The notes under the pieces were generated by a model. It was given only the letters and a program-made list of their open reading frames with translations, was not told where the DNA came from and made no database searches. From CAZGNZ01 sp964527215 (GTDB lineage Bacteria > Fidelibacterota > Marinisomatia > SCGC-AAA003-L08 > JACNLC01), in assembly GCA_964527215.1 (NCBI GenBank), contig CAZGNZ010000016.1, positions 1 to 64,000 of the forward strand: a stretch of 64,000 bases of DNA, read 5' to 3'. Made by a program: the position numbers and the translations under genes. Shown here piece by piece: positions 35,809 to 44,401 of the stretch (positions are counted from its first letter, which is position 1; each line of letters begins with the position of its first letter).

Positions 35809-37308
35809 TTAGAACATGATCAGATTAATCAGCTGAATAATATCAAGTACATTGATTATTTCGTCTCCGCTGACATCTGCACACCATTGTTCGAACTGGG
35901 ACGGCTCCGGCGGTAAATTTAGAATAATATTAACAATACGAACAATGTCAAGAACATCCAGATTTTGGTCAAAGTTCACATCGCCCGGCATGTCATATGG
36001 ATAGCCGCGCGTCAGGGCCTTTATGCAGAAATTGGCCGTTTCGTTGAATTCAGTCAAGTCATGCCAGTCCGATCCTTCAAGGTAGTAGCTTTCCCCGGCT
36101 TCGGCACTGGATTCAACGGTGGTACGGGTATCTGCGCCCAGCAGAACCGGAACATCTGAAGTACAGTCAAAAGGTTGACCGCCTGCCTCGAAATTAAGTG
36201 AGACGACAATTTGTTCTCCCTCCAGAAACATCAGGCTGGATTCCAGATCAACGGTATGGAATCCAATATGGGGGACGAATCCGGATTGGGTCAGAAGCAG
36301 ATCTTCAGGACCGGCTGGGGTGAAACCTCCGTATATATCCAGCTGATACTGAATGCTGTCCTGGGCGGTGAAAAAACTGACTGCCTCAAGATATTCCAGA
36401 TTGGGTCCGCTGCCCTCAGCCGTAAAAACATTCAGTGCAGTATTGGACTGGGTGAATGTATCCCGCCAGCCGTGATAGTCATGATAGTAAATATTGTCGT
36501 AATCCATAGGTTCAACTTCCTGGAATGAAATGGCTCCCATTTCAGGGTGATGGCCGGCATGTTTGTCATAGTAGGAAATCCAGAAATACCCGCCCAGACC
36601 CCAGTCGCCCCAGCTGTTTTTGCACAGCCATGCACCGGGCTGGGGTGCCTGAGTATCAAGATTATCGTCCCACCCGACAATGGCGACGGCATGATTCGGG
36701 TCCAGAAAACTTGTGGGCGGCTGATAATGAATGTAGCTGTTGTTAATAAATTGATTATCATAACACATGCAGGTTCCCATAACCCCTTCAGCCATGATCT
36801 TCTCTTTGATCATATCAATGTTTTCAAGATCGTCCCCGGCCATGTACCACTCAATGTCCGGAATATAAAAATAATGGTACGATTCATGACTGCGAACAGG
36901 GGGCGTGTCATATGACTGTCCGTCAATATCTCTGACTGATCCTTCCCCACGGCTCAGATAGGCGGACGTGACCCGATAATCTCCACCCATGTGTACTTCC
37001 AGACCTGAACCCCAGCTGGGTGTAATATCATCATTGTTGTGTTCATTGAAACCGTTCCACCAGTCCAGATGGTACTCCGCCAGATTTGGTTCACCCGTCT
37101 CTCCGGAAGCGCTCCAATTTCCCGTTATCAGCAGATTGCCTTCGATAGCAGCCATCGCACCGTGTGTCCAGCAGGTTCCTCCCTGCTGACTTTTGACGGA
37201 TGTAACGAAATTTTCACCATCTACATCGCGAAGATCATATGTTTCCGGTGGATCAGCCAGGATCGTTTGTATCAGACAAACTATGGAGAGAAATATCATT
37301 TTTTTCAT
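35809..37308 (-). CDS. Secreted papain-like (C1) protease with dockerin-like repeat
   Basis: A 499-aa secreted cysteine protease. The start is the ATG at 37308 (MKKMIFLSIVCLIQTILA, a signal peptide) with CTGGAG upstream, not the ATG 69 bases earlier. The catalytic residues are C46 in QQGGTCWTHGA, H206 in DPNHAVAIVGWDD and N231 in CKNSWGDWG. A beta-sandwich domain of about 170 residues follows. Residues about 435-499 hold two dockerin-like calcium loops (GDVNFDQNLDVLDIVRIVN and ADVSGDEIINVLDIIQLIN). Unlike the S1 protease at 59094, it ends right after the dockerin with no type IX sorting domain. How it is anchored or exported beyond the periplasm is unclear. Confidence 0.92.
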   Translation of the reverse strand: MKKMIFLSIVCLIQTILADPPETYDLRDVDGENFVTSVKSQQGGTCWTHGAMAAIEGNLLITGNWSASGETGEPNLAEYHLDWWNGFNEHNNDDITPSWGSGLEVHMGGDYRVTSAYLSRGEGSVRDIDGQSYDTPPVRSHESYHYFYIPDIEWYMAGDDLENIDMIKEKIMAEGVMGTCMCYDNQFINNSYIHYQPPTSFLDPNHAVAIVGWDDNLDTQAPQPGAWLCKNSWGDWGLGGYFWISYYDKHAGHHPEMGAISFQEVEPMDYDNIYYHDYHGWRDTFTQSNTALNVFTAEGSGPNLEYLEAVSFFTAQDSIQYQLDIYGGFTPAGPEDLLLTQSGFVPHIGFHTVDLESSLMFLEGEQIVVSLNFEAGGQPFDCTSDVPVLLGADTRTTVESSAEAGESYYLEGSDWHDLTEFNETANFCIKALTRGYPYDMPGDVNFDQNLDVLDIVRIVNIILNLPPEPSQFEQWCADVSGDEIINVLDIIQLINLIMF

Positions 37309-37655
37309 ACATACTCCAGAATGAAAAGGTGTGAAATCTGTTTTGATCTGTATAGCAGGGACCTGCTTGGTCAGCATTTATCCAGCTGTCAGTATCCGGG
37401 AACAGAATCATTCAACTTATTCCCAGAAGTCGGATAAACTGATCGAAAAATATTATTAATAAACGGGGATAGACAAGGCTTGTAATATATTCTTACGAAA
37501 CCGGGAATCAATCTTCAAGCGGCATAAATCCGGATTGGCAGCGAGTCGGTTTCTGTTGATAAGAATGAATGGTGTACAAAAAGAAACCCCCGCACTTTCA
37601 TGCGGGGGGCGTCATCAACTCAATGAAGGAGGATATTTTTTAGGAATTCAGATTG
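37309..37655. other. Intergenic region with a terminator
   Basis: About 350 bases upstream of the C1 protease. It contains the terminator at 37577-37609 for the small gene that follows on the plus-strand coordinate. The remainder holds no recognised gene or repeat and should contain the protease promoter. Confidence 0.45.
37577..37609 (-). terminator. Rho-independent terminator of the small secreted protein gene
   Basis: Read on the minus strand: CCCCCGCA, loop TGAAAG, TGCGGGGG, then TTTCTTTTT. It is an 8-bp GC-rich stem followed by a T-rich tract, 47 bases after the stop of the 74-aa gene. It is the clearest terminator in the window. Confidence 0.85.
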
Positions 37656-37880
37656 TCAGGCATCGTTTGAATGAACGGTTATTTCATCGCCTAGATACAC
37701 CCAGCCGATGTTTTTCTCATACTGCCATCCTGATTCATAAACCATGTTCTGCTGGACGTCCATCAGGACCGCTGTGTCATCGGCGCGGATATACCGATTC
37801 ACGATTGTCTGGTTGTAGGTGTCAGTATTTTCGGTGACTCCCAAAAAGATTGTTGAAAGAAAAGTGAGTATCGCTAACAT
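37656..37880 (-). CDS. Small secreted protein, W-x-Y...GW motif
   Basis: A 74-aa protein supported by AAGGAT at a good distance from the ATG, a signal peptide (MLAILTFLSTIFLG) and a strong terminator downstream. The mature peptide of about 60 residues ends in SGWQYEKNIGWVYLGDEITV. The same pattern, W-x-(Y/H)-x-x-x-x-G-W, occurs twice in the small exported protein at 43573-43971. No known family was recognised. The gene is monocistronic. It may fold as a small SH3-like beta barrel, but this is a guess. Confidence 0.65.
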   Translation of the reverse strand: MLAILTFLSTIFLGVTENTDTYNQTIVNRYIRADDTAVLMDVQQNMVYESGWQYEKNIGWVYLGDEITVHSNDA

Positions 37881-38286
37881 TTTGTAATCCTTTATATTAA
37901 CGCCAGGTTAGTGGCTGATTCAAAATCTGCCATAAGAGTATCAAATGGTATGCCGGACAATATGAATTTGGTTGATTACACGTTATTCTGTGTGGGAATT
38001 ATTGACGAAAACGAAATAACATACTGATATTATATTAATTAATAATTTTTCATATTTCAGTTATCCGAAGTTGGGCTGCAATGGCATGATGGAAATTCAA
38101 AATAGGCCAATGCCATTAATGATATAATGATATATTGGAATGATATGAACACGCGCCGCTGTCCAAAACCAGCCGTAAAAATTTACTTTCGAGGAATTCC
38201 CTTTTCGCAAAAACAGGGCTGACAATGTCTCCAGGCATGCCTGGAGACATAGAACAAGTCAGCTTTCGAATGCCAGTAGAAAAAGC
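37881..38286. other. Intergenic region with inverted repeats
   Basis: About 400 AT-rich bases between the end of the RND pump gene and the start of the small secreted protein, both on the minus strand. It contains the 26-bp palindrome at 38225-38250 and an 8-bp inverted repeat AATGGCAT (38080-38087) / ATGCCATT (38110-38117). A run of near-repeated ATGATAT words lies at about 38117-38150. No gene was recognised. Confidence 0.5.
38225..38250. promoter_or_regulatory. 26-bp perfect palindrome
   Basis: ATGTCTCCAGGCATGCCTGGAGACAT is a perfect palindrome, given here as arms ATGTCTCCAGGCA and TGCCTGGAGACAT. It lies 37 bases after the RND gene stop on the minus strand. No T-tract follows on either strand, so a simple terminator is doubtful. 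It could be a dimeric-regulator operator or an RNA stem that stabilises the pump transcript's 3' end. Confidence 0.5.
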
Positions 38287-41200
38287 TCAGGATGTGCTGT
38301 CTGAATAAGCAGCACCCTCAGCGGATAAATCAGGGGAGCGCCAGGGATTTAACTTCCGCACCAGATTTTTGAGGTCATCAATGCAGTAGATTGTGGCGGG
38401 GAGCATCAGAAGCGTTATAACGGTTCCGAATACCAGTCCGAATGCAACAGACGCCGCCATGGGAACCAGGAACTGTCCCTGGGCACTTTCCTGCAGAATA
38501 AGCGGTGCCAGACCCAGAGCGGTTGTGAAAGTGGTGAGAACGATTGGACGAAAACGGACCATTCCGGCTTTATACAGAGCCTTGGAAATTGGAATTCCGG
38601 ACTGGAAAAACTGATTGAACTTATCCATCAGAACAACGGAATCATTGATGATAATTCCGGCCAGAGCAACGATTCCCAGAAAGGATAGAATAGATACTGG
38701 AATATCCAGGATATAGTGGCCAATTACCGCACCAATCACACCCAGCGGGATAAGACCAATTATCAGGATGGTCTGAATGTAGGATTTCAGCAGAAACACC
38801 AGCACGGAAAAAATGGCTACGAGCGCAATGCTCATGGTGAATCTGATGGAATCCATCATTTTACCAACCATTTCTGACTGACCGCCGTAGCTTCGAGTCA
38901 CTCCGTCCACTTGAGAGAGAACCCGGGGCACAACTTCCCGGTTCAGCTCCTGAAGCACAACACTGAGATCGTTTTTGCTGTAATCCAGGCCGGCATAAAC
39001 ATTTACGGAACGCATCCCGCTTTCATGGCGGATTACCGACATGCTGCGGGCCTGTCGGTATGTTGCCAGTTCCTTGAACGGAATGTATTCACCGGAAGGT
39101 GTTCTCAATTTGAGGTTTTCAACTTGGCTGAGCGACACTCGGTCTTCCCGAGGGAACCGAACCCAGATTTTCACTTCATCCCGACCGCGCTGGAGACGCA
39201 TGACTTCCTGTCCGTAAAATCCCTGACGGAGCTGAGTCGTTACATCCCGCAGAGTAAATCCCAGGGCTTTAGCTTTTGGACGAAGCGTTACCACAAATTC
39301 GTTGTTCCCAAGAGGAGTATTATCCTGAATATCTTTCACACCGTCGATTTTCTGCAGTTCTTCGCGAAGCAGTCCCTTTGCCTTGATCAGCTGCTGATAA
39401 TCCGAACTGGCAAATCGAACAGAGATCGGACTGCCTCCAAATGACCCGCTGCCGACATTCCAGTTCTCTGCACCGGGAATCGTACCGATGTATTCTGCCA
39501 GTTCATTGGAAAATTCACCCACAGAATACTCCCGCTGTGTTGCAGGAATCAGATCCATGAAAATGTTGAGATTGCCGTAATACCAGGAAGAGGTGTTTTC
39601 AATTGGATTGATCCCTGTTTCAGCCTCTTTGACTGCTGCAAATTCCGTTGCTTTCTGAACGACATATTCACGCACCGAATCCGTGATTTCAGCTGCAGTA
39701 CCGGCAGGCATATCAACTGAAACCCGTGCATAGGGAAACTCTATTTCCGGGAAAAACTGCGACTTTACATGAGAGCCCCAAAACAGTCCGGCAATAATAG
39801 CCAGCATGGCAAATGTGAATGCCACCACGCTCCAGCGATAAGCCAGACAGAATTTCAGCAGCCGGCTGTATCCGGTATTTGTCAGTCTGGTCAGAGCAGA
39901 ATCAATCCAACGTCTGACTCTCCATTTTCCGGGTTTGGTAGGATCATGATGCAGCGCCTTGGAGTGGGCAATATGTGCGGGAAGAATGATAATGGCCTCA
40001 ATCAAGGAAAATCCAAGACATATAATAACCACGGCACCAATTTGCCATACATAATCACCGAGTATTCCGTAAAAATAAAAATAGGGTATAAAGGCAATCA
40101 CTGTGGTCATGATGGATATGGTAACCGGTTTGATTACATCCAGTGCGCCGTCAATGGCAGCTCGTATTGGTTTTTTCCCCTTTTCATGCTGAGAGTAGAT
40201 GCTTTCACCGATGATGATTCCATCATCCACCAGAATGCCCACTACCAGAATCATCCCGAAGAGTGACATTTCATTTATGGAAATGCCCAGCAGCATCATG
40301 ACAAAAAACATTCCCAGAAAGGAAATAGGTATCCCCAGAGCAACCCAGAATGCCAGACGGATATTCAGGAAAGTGCCCAGCGCCACCAGCACCAGGGCCA
40401 GACCGATTGCACCATTCAGGGTCAGAAGATTCATCCGCTCTTCCAGATTGTCTGTTTCCTTAATGAATGTTGTGAAATGAATCAATCCGGCATACTTTGC
40501 TTCAAACTCAGCAGCAACCTGTTCAGTGATCTCTACAATTTCAACAACATCTTCATTATTATTGTACATAACATTGAATGACACGGAACGCTCGCCGTTG
40601 AACTCGGAATACATGATGTTGTCCGGCCACTGTTCCTGAATTCGGCAAATGTCCGACAGCATGATTTTCCGTCCGTCGATGGATGAAGTAATCTCAATGT
40701 TTTCCAGCTCATGGGCCTGATATTTTTTCTCATAACTGCGAATGTAAATTTCTTCCTGCTCGGTCAGTACGGATCCGGAGGAAATATTCAGATTGGTGTT
40801 CCGGATGGCATTGGCGATGTCATTGACTGTGAGTTTGTACTTCTGAAGGTTCTCCGGTGGAATTTCCACAACGATTTCACGGGACGGCAAACCCCAAATA
40901 ATTGTTCGGGAAATCTTGCCGGTCTGGAGCAATGCATCTCGAAATTCTTCCACAATCATCTTGGTTGTCATCAGGTTATCCGGACCGTATACACTGAGCA
41001 TGATGGCCCGATTCCAGGTTGTCTGTCTGGATACCACCGGCTTCTCAGCATCTACCGGATAACTGCTGATCCCGTTCACGGCATTTTTGATTTCTGCCAC
41101 TGCACGGTCCATATCATAGCCTTCTTGAATTTCAGCTTGAACGGAGCCAAAGCCGTCGGTGGAGGTTGATGTTACTTTTTCAATACCCTCGAGACCCCGA

Positions 41201-41415
41201 AGGGCTTCCTCAACTTTGATGACAATGCCTTCTTCCACTTCAACTGCGGAAGCTCCCGGGAACGGAATGTTAATATTGATTTCATGCATTTCAAAGCTGG
41301 GCTGTATTCGGCGGTTCAGCTGGGTAAGCGCAAATACTCCGGCAATGCAGATTACGAGCATGATCCAGTTGGTGATGATTCGGTGATCAATAAAATACTG
41401 AACAAATTTTGACAT
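38287..41415 (-). CDS. RND-family efflux pump, inner-membrane subunit
   Basis: A 1042-aa AcrB/MexB-superfamily proton antiporter. The expected 12 transmembrane helices and two large periplasmic loops are present: helix 1 (WIMLVICIAGVFAL), the helix 2-6 cluster around residues 335-490 with VVGILVDDGIIIGES (paired aspartates of the proton relay), and the second cluster after about residue 860. It is of the more divergent type with a relatively short sequence between repeats. It starts 19 bp downstream of the membrane-fusion gene, so the two form one operon. No outer-membrane TolC-like gene is adjacent. The substrate is not predictable. Confidence 0.94.
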   Translation of the reverse strand: MSKFVQYFIDHRIITNWIMLVICIAGVFALTQLNRRIQPSFEMHEININIPFPGASAVEVEEGIVIKVEEALRGLEGIEKVTSTSTDGFGSVQAEIQEGYDMDRAVAEIKNAVNGISSYPVDAEKPVVSRQTTWNRAIMLSVYGPDNLMTTKMIVEEFRDALLQTGKISRTIIWGLPSREIVVEIPPENLQKYKLTVNDIANAIRNTNLNISSGSVLTEQEEIYIRSYEKKYQAHELENIEITSSIDGRKIMLSDICRIQEQWPDNIMYSEFNGERSVSFNVMYNNNEDVVEIVEITEQVAAEFEAKYAGLIHFTTFIKETDNLEERMNLLTLNGAIGLALVLVALGTFLNIRLAFWVALGIPISFLGMFFVMMLLGISINEMSLFGMILVVGILVDDGIIIGESIYSQHEKGKKPIRAAIDGALDVIKPVTISIMTTVIAFIPYFYFYGILGDYVWQIGAVVIICLGFSLIEAIIILPAHIAHSKALHHDPTKPGKWRVRRWIDSALTRLTNTGYSRLLKFCLAYRWSVVAFTFAMLAIIAGLFWGSHVKSQFFPEIEFPYARVSVDMPAGTAAEITDSVREYVVQKATEFAAVKEAETGINPIENTSSWYYGNLNIFMDLIPATQREYSVGEFSNELAEYIGTIPGAENWNVGSGSFGGSPISVRFASSDYQQLIKAKGLLREELQKIDGVKDIQDNTPLGNNEFVVTLRPKAKALGFTLRDVTTQLRQGFYGQEVMRLQRGRDEVKIWVRFPREDRVSLSQVENLKLRTPSGEYIPFKELATYRQARSMSVIRHESGMRSVNVYAGLDYSKNDLSVVLQELNREVVPRVLSQVDGVTRSYGGQSEMVGKMMDSIRFTMSIALVAIFSVLVFLLKSYIQTILIIGLIPLGVIGAVIGHYILDIPVSILSFLGIVALAGIIINDSVVLMDKFNQFFQSGIPISKALYKAGMVRFRPIVLTTFTTALGLAPLILQESAQGQFLVPMAASVAFGLVFGTVITLLMLPATIYCIDDLKNLVRKLNPWRSPDLSAEGAAYSDSTS

Positions 41416-41434
41416 GACTGATCCTGTTCGGCGG

Positions 41435-42574
41435 TTATTCTGAACTCAGGGGCTCGATGAGCATCCCAATCAGCGGTTTCTGAAGAACGGTGGTGACCAG
41501 AATGGTTTCATCGGGAATGGAATGCGCAATGATTGCCGTCTCCTGAAGCAGTGCCAGAATCCGGATTTCCTGTCTGGCCAGTTTTCCTTCATCGTATACA
41601 TAGATGAATTTTTGATCAAAAACAATGCTTCGGGGAATGGATGCCACATCGCTCAGCAGTCTTCCTTCAATGGCAACTTGAACAAAATTTCCGGGATACA
41701 GCTGCGGAATCAGCTCTGGATTTTCAAATGAAATATAAACATTCAAGGTTTGTGAGTCCGGTGTCAAATGCGTGTCTCTTCTGATGATTTTTCCCGTGAC
41801 GAATTGATTCTCCTGATCATCCAGGTAGATTTTTGCAGAAGGATCAGTATCAAAATCAATCCAGTTATAATCCTCCAGCAGCAGCGGAACCGCAATTTCA
41901 AGATGATGAACATCACGGAGAGTGAGTAAAGGTGTTCCCGGTGAAATCAAAGTGCCTTCAACAATGCTTTCTGATGTAATGAATCCGGTGAAGGGTGCGG
42001 TTATACGGTGTTTATCAAGGTACAGCTCTGCGTTTTTTACTTTGTAGAACTGACTGAAAATGTTATACGTACTGACCTGCAGTTTTTCCCGCTGTGAGGT
42101 AATGGCAGGGAGTTCGGGAATGTCATCCTGAATGGAGAGGCTGGAATAATATTGGTTCCACTTGTTGAACAGCTCTGAATCCTCCAGCTTTATGTGGGGC
42201 AGGAAACTGCTGATAACATTCAGAAAGCCGGCCCGGAGCGCATACAGGTCATTTCGTGTTTCCCGGCTGTCTACCTCCAGTAGTGTTTCATCCTGTTCAG
42301 TATATGTCCCGTTTCTTAAATGGTTTTTGGCATACGTTACCTGTCCGTTCACTTCCGAATGGATATCAAGTTCATTTCGGGAATTGATGATGCCGCTGCC
42401 CTTGATTACAATGTGCTGATCAGAGAAGATGACTGAAGCGGTTTGTACCTGACGGACCGGGGGCGGGATATCTCGTTTATTGGCTTCCGGCTTTGTTGAT
42501 CCCAGCAAAAGCATGCAGGCAATGCCAAAAATGATGATGCCCAGGGTGATGAGAATTTTTTTCAAAGTGTTCAT
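41435..42574 (-). CDS. RND periplasmic adaptor (HlyD/AcrA-like)
   Basis: A 379-aa membrane-fusion protein. The start is the ATG at 42574 (MNTLKKILITLGIIIFG); an in-frame ATG 36 bases upstream is less likely. One N-terminal membrane segment or signal is followed by a barrel/lipoyl half (GSGIINSRNELDIHSEVNGQV), a short helical hairpin, the second lipoyl half (AELYLDKHRITAPFTGFITS) and beta-barrel regions. It links the RND pump encoded next to an outer-membrane channel. The upstream DUF2807 gene is 361 bases away, so a separate promoter is possible. Confidence 0.9.
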   Translation of the reverse strand: MNTLKKILITLGIIIFGIACMLLLGSTKPEANKRDIPPPVRQVQTASVIFSDQHIVIKGSGIINSRNELDIHSEVNGQVTYAKNHLRNGTYTEQDETLLEVDSRETRNDLYALRAGFLNVISSFLPHIKLEDSELFNKWNQYYSSLSIQDDIPELPAITSQREKLQVSTYNIFSQFYKVKNAELYLDKHRITAPFTGFITSESIVEGTLISPGTPLLTLRDVHHLEIAVPLLLEDYNWIDFDTDPSAKIYLDDQENQFVTGKIIRRDTHLTPDSQTLNVYISFENPELIPQLYPGNFVQVAIEGRLLSDVASIPRSIVFDQKFIYVYDEGKLARQEIRILALLQETAIIAHSIPDETILVTTVLQKPLIGMLIEPLSSE

Positions 42575-42935
42575 TGGTTGTTTCCATTTTAGGTTTGCGC
42601 GTTGCTGCAAATCGCGAATAAGAGTGAACCGCAGCCATCAAGGGATTGGTTAAATGACTGCTGTCCCAGTTGGATAATTGGTTTATTGCTGCATGAAAAA
42701 GATAGTGTGCGGATGGTGACTGAATCAGAAATGTCTTGATATGCTTTCTGAATTTTCTGAACCGGCCGGAAATTGAATACTCACTCTCCCTGTCCTCAGA
42801 ACTGAGATTCGCGCATCTCAGGCGAAGGAGGATTCTGATAATCCTGCGGAATCCTTCAGTAATGAGTCTGGATTCAGAGTGTCATCAATTCGACCGCTGA
42901 GGTTTTTCAGCCAAATAGGGTGCGTTGGACTGAAA
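42575..42935. other. Intergenic region upstream of the RND operon
   Basis: About 360 bases. A hairpin CTGAGAT-TCGCGC-ATCTCAG lies at 42804-42823, without a following T-tract on either strand. The promoter for the adaptor-pump operon should lie here. No gene or longer repeat was recognised. Confidence 0.4.
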
Positions 42936-43655
42936 TCAACCCCCCACTGCTTTAATGGATCCCGAACCGGATACACTGGATGTGACCGCAGGGCTTCCCG
43001 AGTACATCAGTTGACCGCTGCCGCTGATGGATACGTTGAGCGTGCGGTCCGCATGGACTTGACATTGACCGGAGCCGCTGATATCCACCTTTGCATCCGC
43101 AGCTGTCAGCTCCATTGCGGAAATCCGTCCGGACCCGCTGATTGAAGCAGTCATAACTTCTGTACTGCCGGCAATCCGAATGCGTCCGGACCCGCTGATA
43201 TCAGCACTCACGGTGTCATTCTGCACTTCTGCTTCCATTTGACCGGATCCGCTGACATTTACGCTTAACGATGGATTATCGAATACACTTTCCAGTTGAA
43301 TTTGCCCCGAGCCCGAAATGTCAACAGATTCCAGACTGGGTGTGGTAATCTCATATTCAATGTGGGCTGAGTGAATGAGTCCCGGTTTGATGCTGATGTC
43401 AAGACGTTCTCCATGAACATCGGCCATGATCAGAGGAAGGATATTGTCATCTGCCTGGATAACAATGCCGGGCTGGTTACCCTGCCGGATTACGGCTGAA
43501 CCTGAACCGTGAAGCATCACCTGTGTGAATGCAGGCAGATTCTGTGCGCTGGTTTGGATATTGCCGGATCCCTTAATCACAATAAGATTGCATCCCGTGA
43601 AAATGATCAGCATGATCAGGACCGGCAGTTTCGCTGAAACTGAGAGGTGTTTCAA
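42936..43655 (-). CDS. DUF2807 (GIN-domain) lipoprotein
   Basis: A 239-aa lipoprotein with lipobox IIFTGC. The start is TTG at 43655 with AAAGGAGA nine or more bases upstream. The mature part is a chain of short repeats centred on SGSGQ / SGSGR / GSGS (at least nine copies, about 20-25 residues apart), the mark of the GIN/DUF2807 putative autotransporter adhesin head, a right-handed beta-helix. The 5' end lies 83 bp inside the upstream small-protein gene in another frame. Likely an outer-membrane or periplasmic structural protein; no function is established. Confidence 0.88.
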   Translation of the reverse strand: MKHLSVSAKLPVLIMLIIFTGCNLIVIKGSGNIQTSAQNLPAFTQVMLHGSGSAVIRQGNQPGIVIQADDNILPLIMADVHGERLDISIKPGLIHSAHIEYEITTPSLESVDISGSGQIQLESVFDNPSLSVNVSGSGQMEAEVQNDTVSADISGSGRIRIAGSTEVMTASISGSGRISAMELTAADAKVDISGSGQCQVHADRTLNVSISGSGQLMYSGSPAVTSSVSGSGSIKAVGG

Positions 43656-43971
43656 TTGCAGTGTCTCCTTTGTCTGTTGTTGTCAGTCCGACGACGGTTA
43701 GGGGCGGCATCTGAACCATCCAGCCCCGGTCGGCAGCATATCGCCAGCAAAAATCCGGACCCGTTCTGTTGTCGGTTTCCTGTACGATATCTGCAGATAC
43801 ACAAATTTCCGGCAGCAGCAGAATCCAACCCCTGTCAGCGTTATGGATCCAGCGTGCATTCAGGTCTTCACCGGATTTTTCCACCAGAGAATCTGCCGGA
43901 ATTCCATGGTGTGAAGTTATGGAAATCAGGGCCAGTGCGGCGATTCCAAATATAAGACAGTTTCTCAGCAT
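43573..43971 (-). CDS. Small exported protein with two W-x-Y...GW repeats
   Basis: A 132-aa protein starting at the ATG at 43971 with AAGGAT upstream. The signal peptide is MLRNCLIFGIAALALIS. Two similar segments follow: ARWIHNADRGWILLLPEICV and CWRYAADRGWMVQMPPLTVV. They share W-x-(H/Y)-x-A-D-R-G-W and a later hydrophobic strand, and resemble the end of the 74-aa protein at 37656. The C-terminal 30 residues overlap the next gene by 83 bp in a different frame, an unusually long overlap. Coding is supported by the ribosome-binding site, signal peptide and repeat; the precise end is less certain. Confidence 0.6.
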   Translation of the reverse strand: MLRNCLIFGIAALALISITSHHGIPADSLVEKSGEDLNARWIHNADRGWILLLPEICVSADIVQETDNRTGPDFCWRYAADRGWMVQMPPLTVVGLTTTDKGDTAIETPLSFSETAGPDHADHFHGMQSYCD

Positions 43972-44401
43972 AACAGAATCCTTTCCGGTAAGTTGCTGCG
44001 CGTCGAGCAAACGATGTGCCGGTGTTCTTCGAAAAACAAATCTCCTCTCATCGGCTGTATTGAATGTCTTCAAAGAACCCCCGTTTGAATATCAAACTGA
44101 TATGTTCTCCTGAAATTTGATATGCGCCGGTGATACGCCTGGTGAAACAGGGTTCAGTTTCTGCCATCAGAATTGATTGAAGAAGATATTTTGGGAAGTC
44201 TGAAAATTTGCTTAATTTTTTCGGGGATTTCAGACTTCTTCACCGGGGATTTACTTCCAAAAAAATCACAAAAAAGATGGTTTTCAGAAAATCTGCCCGG
44301 TGCATTTCGGTTTCTCAGGGGAATAGGGATTCAGTATTATTTTGATCACTTAATATTCCAGTGAATATCTCAACAGATGTAACATAATCCGGGGTGTTAA
44401 A
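43972..44401. other. Divergent intergenic region with possible operator
   Basis: About 430 bases between the small exported protein (minus) and the diguanylate-cyclase response regulator (plus). GTTTGAATATCAAAC at 44083-44097 is an imperfect palindrome, and ATATCAAA (44089-44096) is matched by TTTGATAT at 44116-44123. Such paired sites suit a dimeric regulator. Another AT-rich stretch lies at 44195-44350. No gene was recognised. Confidence 0.4.
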
